Shown here: piece by piece, positions 51,073 to 64,000 of the stretch
Numbering within the stretch: the first letter of the stretch is position 1
How the letters are laid out: every line of letters starts with the position of its first letter
Source: Anoplolepis gracilipes
Taxonomy: Eukaryota > Arthropoda > Insecta > Hymenoptera > Formicidae
Assembly (NCBI RefSeq): GCF_047496725.1
Contig: NC_132977.1
Coordinates: 13,326,573 to 13,390,572, forward strand
DNA length: 64,000 nt
Reading direction: 5' to 3'
Position numbers and translations under genes: made by a program
Notes under the pieces: generated by a model
Seen by the model: the letters and a program-made list of their open reading frames with translations, nothing else
Told to the model about the DNA's origin: nothing
Database searches by the model: none

Positions 51073-54000
51073 TGTTACGTCCCGCCGCTGTCACCAGTTG
51101 TTACGTCCTCTGCGTTCGCGAGCGAGGTGCGGTTACGATGGTTGGTGTACGCGGATCGCGGTGGCCGAGCGGTAAACCTGTCACGATCAGCGTAGCGGTG
51201 CACCGGAAACTAGAGGTCGGGACGTAATAGATAATAGGGAGGATGTGAAGTGAGTAGACAATGAATGCAGATTGTTTACGTATACTGATTTTTATGTATT
51301 TATCATTATTTTATAATAAACATATATGTACAGTTATATTATATTTTTCAAGACGATTAGACAATTAAATCACGGACGGTTATCAGGAGGCGAATTGATA
51401 GGTGCTTCAGCGGACGACAGGATGCATACTCGCCCGAAGAAAGCCTGGGAGGAAATGATCCTCGGTTGCGTAATCCCGAAGTCTATCAACGGCGGGGGCA
51501 CGGGCCACGGACGGTATTCGATAGGCGGTAAGGGCCTATGTGAGGAAGCGACGACCCCGCTACTGGATGCCGGTGGAGTGACGGCGTCGTGTAGCTGGTC
51601 AGGGGTTGATGACTCCGATGTATGGGTTCCCGGTGGAGGGTAAGTGAAATACCCGACGGATGCTGGGCTCTGACTACCTGGTGGCGACGCAGCTGTTCGG
51701 ACCGGCAGGTAGGAGCCGCCTTGGTATAGTGACCGGATGAGGCGCTTCAATTGGTGAGCACGCCCTGCTCGACGTGACCGACCCATGACGCAGCTAAGAA
51801 GGTAAGCGAAATCATAATCGACGCCATAGTTGAATACGCGGAGGGGTATAGACTGGGGTTAGTAATAGTAACGCGAGTGATGAAAAGGAAAAAGAAAAAG
51901 AAAAGTGAAGAAAAAAAAAACATGCGTTAAAGTAAATTGGTAAACGAGTTGACTTGACCTTATCTGACGGGTTGCGGGGACAGGGTGAGCCTTAATGAGT
52001 TTACTTTAATTTAATATTTATTCTATATTTTAGATCAAGAAGAGCGATCGGAGGAATTGTGAGAGACGCCCTGACAGAGGCGCGGTTCGTGGACTGAGAG
52101 GAGGCAGATCGCCCTGACAGAGGCGCGCTGCACGCTAGGAGGCGGAATGCCCTGAAAGAGGCGCTCCTCGGAGAAGAGAGTCGTTCGCCCTGAGAGAGGC
52201 GTGCGACCTAGAGAGGGGTAGTCCGGCTCTGAAGGAGGCGCACTACGAAGGATGAAGGCAGAGCCGCCCTGAATGAGGCGCACTGCTAGAAGGGACGTAG
52301 AATCGCCCTGAAAGAGGCACACTACGTAGGAAGGATGTAGGTCGCCCTGGAGGAGGCGCCCTACGGTGTAGGTAAGAATGGTTATCGCTCTCTGTCTAAT
52401 GACATTCCCTATGAAGACGTCCGAATAAAATATTAATCTCTTCGATTATAAGTTACAGATATCTGAGGCTCTGGGTATGTCAAGGCGGACGTCGCGGACC
52501 TTGCCACTGGTGAGCGGATAAGGGAAAAGAAAAGAAAAAAAAGAAAGAAAGAAAAGAGAAAAAAAAAAATATATATAGGAAGAAGCTATAGGGAATACAA
52601 GAACGCCCTGGAGGAGGCGCGCGTCGCCGCAGGATGAAAGAGAGAGCCCGAAGTAGGCTTGAAGGAAGGATGACCTCGTCAGATAAGTAGCACTAATTTG
52701 CCCGATAATTTCAATATTAAAATTAGAATAGAAAGCTTGTCTTTATATTTACAGGTATAGACGCGAGAGGTTAACGGCGAGAAGAATTGACACCGAAAAG
52801 ATGACCGACGCCCGGAATGGACAGGGGCCGCGAACTGACACAAGTATGTATATTTCGAGTAATTACACGTAAACAATATGATTAATGATTACACGAATAT
52901 ATCTTAATAATTACGACAACGTACTCACTTCACTAAATTGTTATGTGTTACAGGAACCACTGGGAAGCACACTGTAACGCGGGTGTACACAAGAATGTGG
53001 ATCTACAATATTAGTATTACAACATTAGTTAATAGAACTTTCCTTCGACTATGATTTCACGCACAGACTGGTTTCGGACGCGTAAACGATATTATAGATA
53101 GGCGGCATTAACAATTGCATGGAGAGGAAAAGATAATACGCTTATATTGTTGATAGAAGTAATTCACTGCAAACGAAAATTTAGATAAAATATCTTTAAA
53201 AGTGATAGATAGAATTCGATATGTATTGTGAGCGCCGTGGAAATCGATAAAGAGAAAGGAAATATAATAGTAACAGTGGATACAAATAATCAAGAATAGA
53301 TTTATACGACAGTAAACGTAAGAACTGAAGGCTAATTAATAGTATTCGCGATATGCTAGTCTCGAAGTCTCTCTGAATTAATGATTTTGTGTGAATAATA
53401 CCGTAATGAACTAGAAACCACTGATTCGAAGATATAATATTAATTACACTGCGCGAAAACTTGCGAGAGCGTATGTATGATTGAATGTTATAAGGATAAC
53501 CGATTATTAAATCGTATAAATGACTGTCTGTACGTACAATGAATTTACTGGGTACTGTATGAATCGAGTATTGACTGCTGATCGAATACTGATTATGCGA
53601 AAACTGAATGGTCGGAACGAACCGTACAACAGATTTTACTGTCGGGCGAAAGCCGAATACTAAATATGATCTGAACTGTCTAATGATCTGAACTGTCTAG
53701 GCGAGAACTGAATACTCTGATTTTTGAGCACACGGTGCTCCCGTTTATATACCCGTGGTCGCTGAGGGCTCCCACCTTCTGAATTATAGCGCGCGCAACG
53801 TGGTCCGATCCTGGTCATGCTTGTTTGTCACGGGTATCACGCGCCGGGCAATAGTAAGCTATCACGGTGTTTGTCCGAAATTTTCACGTGATCCGGCGGT
53901 TCCTGAATGTTCTAGAACCTTCGGGACTAGCATTATAATGTAATATCTATATCGTTATTTCTAGATATATCGCAATTATTACTAGCGTTACGATAACTTA

Positions 54001-56803
54001 TCTGATTAATTACTTATCGCCGCATTGTATTATAGCGTTGTACTTAAATAATTGTAGAGATATGAGAGCATTACGCTAATTAACTTATTAATTAACAATT
54101 ATCTATGATGTCGCATAATGTTATTCGTGGATTACAAGATCTAAATTAGTCTACAGACGTTAAACTCGCTATTATATAACTATATGTATGTATGTATATC
54201 ATTATAACTAGTAGTAAAGGTTTATATATTTATATATATGTAATAATGGTATAAATGCACATGTAATATGCCGTGATATATTTACAATGGATGGATGAGG
54301 AGTGTGTAAGTGTGTATAAATGCATAAATTTAAGACAAGTTTATATTGTGAGAGGTTGAGTGTGTAATTTAAGTGATACGCTTGGAATATGTATGAATTA
54401 GTTATAAGATCCGAAACTATTGCGTTACCATGTATATGATACATTGATTATGTGTATGTTAATATATGAATATGCCTGTAATAAGTTTATAATAGGTTTA
54501 TTGAGAGTGCTTTATTTGTGCGTACTAATGGGTCACTATGTATATAAATTATTTATAGAGTGTGTGTATTTGCGTGTTACTGGGTGGATAATATGTCTAT
54601 AATAGTCAGATACTGATTAAACATTGTGTAGATGATAAGTTTATAACGCGCGTATTTTTGTATCACCGGGTATATTAAGTGACTATTGTTATATAATTTT
54701 ATGGTGTGTTTGTTAAGGAGCGTGTATCTATGTAATTATTTCTGGGTGTTCATTATGCGTTTATACTTGGTTTATGTAGTGTATGATGTGTGTATTATCG
54801 TACCACCGTATATATAGGTATGGTCATTTTGTTTATTATGCATATGTATATTGTAATTATCATTCATCCTCAATAAAATGATAACGAAGTTTTGAGAATA
54901 TTATCACGTTCAAGTTATTTCAGACACCTTGTATAAGTAAGAGTTAATTAAGTAATTGTATATATTGAGTGTGACTATTTAACTTTAGTTATCTTCCAGA
55001 GCTTTATTCGTTTTAAACTCTTTATGGGATATTTATATTGTTTTCACTATAATATATATATATATATATATGTATTATGAGTGGTTCATTTTAATTATTA
55101 TTGGTTTTAATTGATTACTTAAATATTGTCTGAGCCTCGAGGAGTTCTTGTCAGGTCATTATAATTTGCCTTTAAAACATCTGTGGATTATGATATCTGC
55201 AGCGAGTCGCATATATATATATATATATGTATATGTGCATGCACCAAGTTATCTCCATGGTTGATATATGAAATAATTATAAATGATAGCTGACCGGATT
55301 TTTATTGGCAAACCAAATTGGATTCATGGTAAGGAATTATTATGCAGAAGATGGGTTTGATCGAATCTTTTATTATTGTTAAAATTTGGATTTAATGAAA
55401 TCACTGCGCTGCGGTGGAATATGAGTAAAATTGACAAGTTATTATATTTGGGTGACAGAATCGTTAGACATGTACGTTATTGTGGTATTAATTCGGCTTT
55501 GGGATATAAAACTGCATTTAATAGTGAAGGCATAATTATATATTGGAGGTGCGGATTAAAATAAATAAATTATTAAAGTTGAAAATATGAGGTGTTCCTG
55601 AAGCAAAATGGGTCTATAACAATGTGCGCTTAACTTTTTATGGCGGGGCTGTAGCCCTATAAGTTGCTACCTTTTTTGGTTCCTTATGAGTCAAGGCGCC
55701 AGGAAATAATTAATTAAGGTCACTGGGCGGGTTTTTTATGTGATGTTTAAATCGTTAAAAATTGGGTGCTTTTCGATGTTGCGACAACTTTTGATATATT
55801 GAGAAAAGTGATTTAGACTGTGCATAGGAAGTTGCAATTGCACATACGAGTTACTTGGCTTGCTCAGTTTTAATAATTAATGAAAGTTCATATACAGGGT
55901 GTCCCGAAAGTACCGATCGGAGTTTATTATATGAAGCTTATGGAATTTAACCAAATGAATCGGTCGGTTGTTAAACACTATTTTATACTAATGTTTGGGA
56001 TAATATGACAATGTTAGTTCATATACCGGGTGTCAATTTATTAAGGTGAACATGTATCGGGAGTTGTATTTCCGCTCATTCGCAGTTACGATCTCTTTCC
56101 TTGAGTGATTTTAGCTTGTTATATAGATTTACTTTATATTTTTGTTATACCGGGTGGTGGTTAATTCTCGATGCGTGTGTCTATGGTGATGTGTACGTGT
56201 ATGTTTGTGTTTAGTAAGAGTGATGACGACGAGGTGGAGTGAACATTGGTTTATATTATCGCTATTACTTAATTTACGTTATTCTATTGACGCATACTTA
56301 ATATTATGTTTCCTTTTTATTTTTCAGATACTGCAACTAGAGTGACAAAACTAAATGGGTAATTATAATAAAATTAAGATGTTCGACCGACTTGGTGGGT
56401 CGTTTCTCTTCTCTTTTTCAGGTGCTGAGGAGGCGGACCAGAAGGTGATATACCGGGTGGCCGGAAAATAGGTGAGAATTTTCATTGGACAATTAATTAA
56501 TTATTTTCCTTCATTTTTAGGTAGGTGATAGGGGAGAACCAGTGATGGGGATAAAACAGGAAAAAAAAAGGAAGAAAAAGAAAAAAAAAAGGAAAAGGAT
56601 GTTTTAGCCGGAAACATAATAAAAGGTATTTATCGGCTTAATCTATTTTTGATAATAACTATATATATATATATGTATATATAAAAAGAAAAGGAAAGTA
56701 AAAGAATTTTATAGGTGCTTAACGCTTACTATGTCTACTTAACAGGTGACGTATGGAGTCAACGGACGGCGACTGGTGTCAAGCGGAGGCGCTGGACGTG
56801 ACA
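51073..56803 (-). repeat. 5' LTR of element B (right end)
   Basis: 5731 bp. Heat-shock element 53900-53922, hairpin array 52067-52358, proline-rich ORF 51370-51786. At four sites (near 53070, 53195, 53401 and 55319) it carries the base found in LTR E rather than the one in its partner LTR. Confidence 0.95.
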
Positions 56804-57404
56804 GTATTGTGAGCGCCGTGGAAATCGATAAAGAGAAAGGAAATATAATAGTAACAGTGGATACAAATAATCAAGAATAGATTTATACGACAGTAAACGT
56901 AAGAACTGAAGGCTAATTAATAGTATTCGCGATATGCTAGTCTCGAAGTCTCTCTGAATTAATGATTTTGTGTGAATAATATCGTAATGAACTAGAAACC
57001 ACTGATTCGAAGATATAATATTAATTACACTGCGCGAAAACTTGCGAGAGCGTATGTATGATTGAATGTTATAAGGATAACCGATTATTAAATCGTATAA
57101 ATGACTGTCTGTACGTACAATGAATTTACTGGGTACTGTATGAATCGAGTATTGACTGCTGATCGAATACTGATTATGCGAAAACTGAATGGTCGGAACG
57201 AACCGTACAACAGATTTTACTGTCGGGCGAAAGCCGAATACTAAATATGATCTGAACTGTCTAATGATCTGAACTGTCTAGGCGAGAACTGAATACTCTG
57301 ATTTTTGAGCACACGGTGCTCCCGTTTATATACCCGTGGTCGCTGAGGGCTCCCACCTTCTGAATTATAGCGCGCGCAACGTGGTCCGATCCTGGTCATG
57401 CTTG
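56804..57404 (-). repeat. LTR C, continued after element B
   Basis: It resumes LTR C at the duplicated GTAT and runs to the equivalent of 3257 in element A, including the TATA region near 57330 but not the heat-shock element. It is cut by LTR D, whose left target duplication would be CTTG (57401-57404). The remaining 5' part of C must lie beyond the window. Confidence 0.9.
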
Positions 57405-59365
57405 TGTCACGTCCAGCGCCTCCGCTTGACACCAGTCGCCGTCCGTTGACTCCATACGTCACCTGTTAAGTAGACATAGTAAGCGTTAAGCACCTATAAA
57501 ATTCTTTTACTTTCCTTTTCTTTTTATATATATATATATATATATATAGTTATTATCAAAAATAGATTAAGCCGATAAATACCTTTTATTATGTTTCCGG
57601 CTAAAACATCCTTTTCCTTTTTTTTTTCTTTTTCTTCCTTTTTTTTTTCTGTTTTATCCCCATCACTGGTTCTCCCCTATCACCTACCTAAAAATGAAGG
57701 AAAATAATTAATTAATTGTCCAATGAAAATTCTCACCTATTTTCCGGCCACCCGGTATATCACCTTCTGGTCCGCCTCCTCAGCACCTGAAAAAGAGAAG
57801 AGAAACGACCCACCAAGTCGGTCGAACATCTTAATTTTATTATAATTACCCATTTAGTTTTGTCACTCTAGTTGCAGTATCTGAAAAATAAAAAGGAAAC
57901 ATAATATTAAGTATGCGTCAATAGAATAACGTAAATTAAGTAATAGCGATAATATAAACCAATGTTCACTCCACCTCGTCGTCATCACTCTTACTAAACA
58001 CAAACATACACGTACACATCACCATAGACACACGCATCGAGAATTAACCACCACCCGGTATAACAAAAATATAAAGTAAATCTATATAACAAGCTAAAAT
58101 CACTCAAGGAAAGAGATCGTAACTGCGAATGAGCGGAAATACAACTCCCGATACATGTTCACCTTAATAAATTGACACCCGGTATATAAACTAACATTGT
58201 CATATTATCCAAACATTAGTATAAAATAGTGTTTAACAACCGACCGATTCATTTGGTTAAATTCCATAAGCTTCATATAATAAACTCCGATCGGTACTTT
58301 CGGGACACCCTGTATATGAACTTTCATTAATTATTAAAACTGAGCAAGCCAAGTAACTCGTATGTGCAATTGCAACTTCCTATGCACAGTCTAAATCACT
58401 TTTCTCAATATATCAAAAGTTGTCGCAACATCGAAAAGCACCCAATTTTTAACGATTTAAACATCACATAAAAAACCCGCCCAGTGACCTTAATTAATTA
58501 TTTCCTGGCGCCTTGACTCATAAGGAACCAAAAAAGGTAGCAACTTATAGGGCTACAGCCCCGCCATAAAAAGTTAAGCGCACATTGTTATAGACCCATT
58601 TTGCTTCAGGAACACCTCATATTTTCAACTTTAATAATTTATTTATTTTAATCCGCACCTCCAATATATAATTATGCCTTCACTATTAAATGCAGTTTTA
58701 TATCCCAAAGCCGAATTAATACCACAATAACGTACATGTCTAACGATTCTGTCACCCAAATATAATAACTTGTCAATTTTACTCATATTCCACCGCAGCG
58801 CAGTGATTTCATTAAATCCAAATTTTAACAATAATAAAAGATTCGATCAAACCCATCTTCTGCATAATAATTCCTTACCATGAATCCAATTTGGTTTGCC
58901 AATAAAAATCCGGTCAGCTATCATTTATAATTATTTCATATATCAACCATGGAGATAACTTGGTGCATGCACATATACATATATATATATATATATGCGA
59001 CTCGCTGCAGAAATCATGATCCACAGATGTTTTAAAGGCAAATTATAATGACCTGACAAGAACTCCTCGAGGCTCAGACAATATTTAAGTAATCAATTAA
59101 AACCAATAATAATTAAAATGAACCACTCATAATACATATATATATATATATATATTATAGTGAAAACAATATAAATATCCCATAAAGAGTTTAAAACGAA
59201 TAAAGCTCTGGAAGATAACTAAAGTTAAATAGTCACACTCAATATATACAATTACTTAATTAACTCTTACTTATACAAGGTGTCTGAAATAACTTGAACG
59301 TGATAATATTCTCAAAACTTCGTTATCATTTTATTGAGGATGAATGATAATTACAATATACATAT
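57405..59365 (+). repeat. LTR D, 5' part (plus strand), inside LTR C
   Basis: It begins TGTCACGTCC and follows the LTR to the equivalent of position 2238 in element A, where LTR E interrupts it. It may be a solo LTR or the start of a full element; the continuation is outside the window. It carries private variants, for example near 59010 (GCAGAAATCATGATC). Confidence 0.9.
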
Positions 59366-62300
59366 TGTCACGTCCAGCGCCTCCGCTTGACACCAGTCGC
59401 CGTCCGTTGACTCCATACGTCACCTGTTAAGTAGACATAGTAAGCGTTAAGCACCTATAAAATTCTTTTACTTTCCTTTTCTTTTTATATATACATATAT
59501 ATATATATAGTTATTATCAAAAATAGATTAAGCCGATAAATACCTTTTATTATGTTTCCGGCTAAAACATCCTTTTCCTTTTTTTTTTTCTTTTTCTTCC
59601 TTTTTTTTTTCCTGTTTTATCCCCATCACTGGTTCTCCCCTATCACCTACCTAAAAATGAAGGAAAATAATTAATTAATTGTCCAATGAAAATTCTCACC
59701 TATTTTCCGGCCACCCGGTATATCACCTTCTGGTCCGCCTCCTCAGCACCTGAAAAAGAGAAGAGAAACGACCCACCAAGTCGGTCGAACATCTTAATTT
59801 TATTATAATTACCCATTTAGTTTTGTCACTCTAGTTGCAGTATCTGAAAAATAAAAAGGAAACATAATATTAAGTATGCGTCAATAGAATAACGTAAATT
59901 AAGTAATAGCGATAATATAAACCAATGTTCACTCCACCTCGTCGTCATCACTCTTACTAAACACAAACATACACGTACACATCACCATAGACACACGCAT
60001 CGAGAATTAACCACCACCCGGTATAACAAAAATATAAAGTAAATCTATATAACAAGCTAAAATCACTCAAGGAAAGAGATCGTAACTGCGAATGAGCGGA
60101 AATACAACTCCCGATACATGTTCACCTTAATAAATTGACACCCGGTATATAAACTAACATTGTCATATTATCCAAACATTAGTATAAAATAGTGTTTAAC
60201 AACCGACCGATTCATTTGGTTAAATTCCATAAGCTTCATATAATAAACTCCGATCGGTACTTTCGGGACACCCTGTATATGAACTTTCATTAATTATTAA
60301 AACTGAGCAAGCCAAGTAACTCGTATGTGCAATTGCAACTTCCTATGCACAGTCTAAATCACTTTTCTCAATATATCAAAAGTTGTCGCAACATCGAAAA
60401 GCACCCAATTTTTAACGATTTAAACATCACATAAAAAACCCGCCCAGTGACCTTAATTAATTATTTCCTGGCGCCTTGACTCATAAGGAACCAAAAAGGG
60501 TAGCAACTTATAGGGCTACAGCCCCGCCATAAAAAGTTAAGCGCACATTGTTATATCTTTAATAATTTATTTATTTTAATCCGCACCTCCAATATATAAT
60601 TATGCCTTCACTATTAAATGCAGTTTTATATCCCAAAGCCGAATTAATACCACAATAACGTACATGTCTAACGATTCTGTCACCCAAATATAATAACTTG
60701 TCAATTTTACTCATATTCCACCGCAGCGCAGTGATTTCATTAAATCCAAATTTTAACAATAATAAAAGATTCGATCAAACCCATCTTCTGCATAATAATT
60801 CCTTACCATGAATCCAATTTGGTTTGCCAATAAAAATCCGGTCAGCTATCATTTATAATTATTTCATATATCAACCATGGAGATAACTTGGTGCATGCAC
60901 ATATACATATATATATATATATATGCGACTCGCTGCAGATATCATAATCCACAGATGTTTTAAAGGCAAATTATAATGACCTGACAAGAACTCCTCGAGG
61001 CTCAGACAATATTTAAGTAATCAATTAAAACCAATAATAATTAAAATGAACCACTCATAATACATATATATATATATATATATTATAGTGAAAACAATAT
61101 AAATATCCCATAAAGAGTTTAAAACGAATAAAGCTCTGGAAGATAACTAAAGTTAAATAGTCACACTCAATATATACAATTACTTAATTAACTCTTACTT
61201 ATACAAGGTGTCTGAAATAACTTGAACGTGATAATATTCTCAAAACTTCGTTATCATTTTATTGAGGATGAATGATAATTACAATATACATATGCATAAT
61301 AAACAAAATGACCATACCTATATATACGGTGGTACGATAATACACACATCATACACTACATAAACCAAGTATAAACGCATAATGAACACCCAGAAATAAT
61401 TACATAGATACACGCTCCTTAACAAACACACCATAAAATTATATAACAATAGTCACTTAATATACCCGGTGATACAAAAATACGCGCGTTATAAACTTAT
61501 CATCTACACAATGTTTAATCAGTATCTGACTATTATAGACATATTATCCACCCAGTAACACGCAAATACACACACTCTATAAATAATTTATATACATAGT
61601 GACCCATTAGTACGCACAAATAAAGCACTCTCAATAAACCTATTATAAACTTATTACAGGCATATTCATATATTAACATACACATAATCAATGTATCATA
61701 TACATGGTAACGCAATAGTTTCGGATCTTATAACTAATTCATACATATTCCAAGCGTATCACTTAAATTACACACTCAACCTCTCACAATATAAACTTGT
61801 CTTAAATTTATGCATTTATACACACTTACACACTCCTCATCCATCCATTGTAAATATATCACGGCATATTACATGTGCATTTATACCATTATTACATATA
61901 TATATATATATAAACCTTTACTACTAGTTATAATGATATACATACATACATATAGTTATATAATAGCGAGTTTAACGTCTGTAGACTAATTTAGATCTTG
62001 TAATCCACGAATAACATTATGCGACATCATAGATAATTGTTAATTAATAAGTTAATTAGCGTAATGCTCTCATATCTCTACAATTATTTAAGTACAACGC
62101 TATAATACAATGCGGCGATAAGTAATTAATCAGATAAGTTATCGTAACGCTAGTAATAATTGCGATATATCTAGAAATAACGATATAGATATTACATTAT
62201 AATGCTAGTCCCGAAGGTTCTAGAACATTCAGGAACCGCCGGATCACGTGAAAATTTCGGACAAACACCGTGATAGCTTACTATTGCCCGGCGCGTGATA

Positions 62301-64000
62301 CCCGTGACAAACAAGCATGACCAGGATCGGACCACGTTGCGCGCGCTATAATTCAGAAGGTGGGAGCCCTCAGCGACCACGGGTATATAAACGGGAGCAC
62401 CGTGTGCTCAAAAATCAGAGTATTCAGTTCTCGCCTAGACAGTTCAGATCATTAGACAGTTCAGATCATATTTAGTATTCGGCTTTCGCCCGACAGTAAA
62501 ATCTGTTGTACGGTTCGTTCCGACCATTCAGTTTTCGCATAATCAGTATTCGATCAGCAGTCAATACTCGATTCATACAGTACCCAGTAAATTCATTGTA
62601 CGTACAGACAGTCATTTATACGATTTAATAATCGGTTATCCTTATAACATTCAATCATACATACGCTCTCGCAAGTTTTCGCGCAGTGTAATTAATATTA
62701 TATCTTCGAATCAGTGGTTTCTAGTTCATTACGGTATTATTCACACAAAATCATTAATTCAGAGAGACTTCGAGACTAGCATATCGCGAATACTATTAAT
62801 TAGCCTTCAGTTCTTACGTTTACTGTCGTATAAATCTATTCTTGATTATTTGTATCCACTGTTACTATTATATTTCCTTTCTCTTTATCGATTTCCACGG
62901 CGCTCACAATACATATCGAATTCTATCTATCACTTTTAAAGATATTTTATCTAAATTTTCGTTTGCAGTGAATTACTTCTATCAACAATATAAGCGTATT
63001 ATCTTTTCCTCTCCATGCAATTGTTAATGCCGCCTATCTATAATATCGTTTACGCGTCCGAAACCAGTCTGTGCGTGAAATCATAGTCGAAGGAAAGTTC
63101 TATTAACTAATGTTGTAATACTAATATTGTAGATCCACATTCTTGTGTACACCCGCGTTACAGTGTGCTTCCCAGTGGTTCCTGTAACACATAACAATTT
63201 AGTGAAGTGAGTACGTTGTCGTAATTATTAAGATATATTCGTGTAATCATTAATCATATTGTTTACGTGTAATTACTCGAAATATACATACTTGTGTCAG
63301 TTCGCGGCCCCTGTCCATTCCGGGCGTCGGTCATCTTTTCGGTGTCAATTCTTCTCGCCGTTAACCTCTCGCGTCTATACCTGTAAATATAAAGACAAGC
63401 TTTCTATTCTAATTTTAATATTGAAATTATCGGGCAAATTAGTGCTACTTATCTGACGAGGTCATCCTTCCTTCAAGCCTACTTCGGGCTCTCTCTTTCA
63501 TCCTGCGGCGACGCGCGCCTCCTCCAGGGCGTTCTTGTATTCCCTATAGCTTCTTCCTATATATATTTTTTTTTTTCTCTTTTCTTTCTTTCTTTTTTTT
63601 TCTTTTCTTTTCCCTTATCCGCTCACCAGTGGCAAGGTCCGCGACGTCCGCCTTGACATACCCAGAGCCTCAGATATCTGTAACTTATAATCGAAGAGAT
63701 TAATATTTTATTCGGACGTCTTCATAGGGAATGTCATTAGACAGAGAGCGATAACCATTCTTACCTACACCGTAGGGCGCCTCCTCCAGGGCGACCTACA
63801 TCCTTCCTACGTAGTGTGCCTCTTTCAGGGCGATTCTACGTCCCTTCTAGCAGTGCGCCTCATTCAGGGCGGCTCTGCCTTCATCCTTCGTAGTGCGCCT
63901 CCTTCAGAGCCGGACTACCCCTCTCTAGGTCGCACGCCTCTCTCAGGGCGAACGACTCTCTTCTCCGAGGAGCGCCTCTTTCAGGGCATTCCGCCTCCTA
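59366..64000 (+). repeat. LTR E (plus strand), inside LTR D, runs off the window
   Basis: It starts TGTCACGTCC after ATAT (59362-59365, its probable target duplication). It has a deletion of about 33-36 bp at 60555, which removes one CACC...TATTTTCAAC motif. Heat-shock element at 62213-62235, TATA near 62384, hairpin array from 63778 to the window edge. Whether gag-pol-env follows cannot be seen. Confidence 0.9.

Larger units (their letters stand above)
36607..56803 (-). mobile_element. Element B: complete env-bearing LTR element inside LTR C
   Basis: 20,197 bp in the reverse orientation, flanked by GTAT at 36603-36606 and 56804-56807. Gag, pol and env are open and correspond base for base to element A (A position plus B position equals 57,054 across the interior). 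Pol differs from A by about three residues. LTRs are 5727 and 5731 bp and differ from each other at about eight sites, so B looks older than A, or has exchanged sequence with other copies. Confidence 0.95.

Overview
The window looks like insect nuclear DNA, most probably from a hymenopteran such as an ant. The evidence is AT-rich sequence, arrays of the arthropod telomere repeat TTAGG, R1/TRAS-type non-LTR retrotransposons and Ty3/gypsy-type retroelements with an envelope gene. No ordinary host gene was recognised. About 78 percent of the window belongs to one LTR-retroelement family with exceptionally long LTRs (about 5.73 kb each).

Layout from left to right. 1-277 is flanking DNA. 278-20450 is complete plus-strand element A (5' LTR, PBS, gag, -1 frameshift signal, pol, env, PPT, 3' LTR) with 4-bp target duplication TTGG. 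20455-21968 is flanking DNA with a 42-bp tandem repeat. 21969-25038 is a decayed non-LTR element (ORF1 zinc knuckles, endonuclease, RT) that stops in mid-coding sequence at a TTAGG array (25039-25083). 25084-31270 is a 6.19-kb unit with a gag-like ORF but no reverse transcriptase, a structured 3' end and a probable spliced antisense gene. A second TTAGG array (31271-31360) and the start of a second, almost identical unit (31361-34476) follow. The unit therefore repeats head to tail with telomere repeats between copies, much like a gag-only telomeric retrotransposon.

From 34477 to the right edge there is a nest of the same long-LTR family. A minus-strand LTR (C) is interrupted by complete minus-strand element B (36607-56803, TSD GTAT) and then by plus-strand LTR D. 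D is itself interrupted by plus-strand LTR E, which runs off the window.

How the parts work. Elements A and B keep full-length gag, pol and env. Gag and pol overlap in the -1 frame with a G_GGA_AAC slippery site and a stem 8 nt downstream. Env follows a strong 3' splice site placed just after the pol stop. The LTR carries a perfect five-unit heat-shock element upstream of a TATA box and initiator, and a regular array of short GC hairpins in the transcribed leader. U5 appears complementary to the D arm of a class II tRNA of the type suggested by the PBS. All calls come from reading the sequence alone; family identities are inference from motifs.
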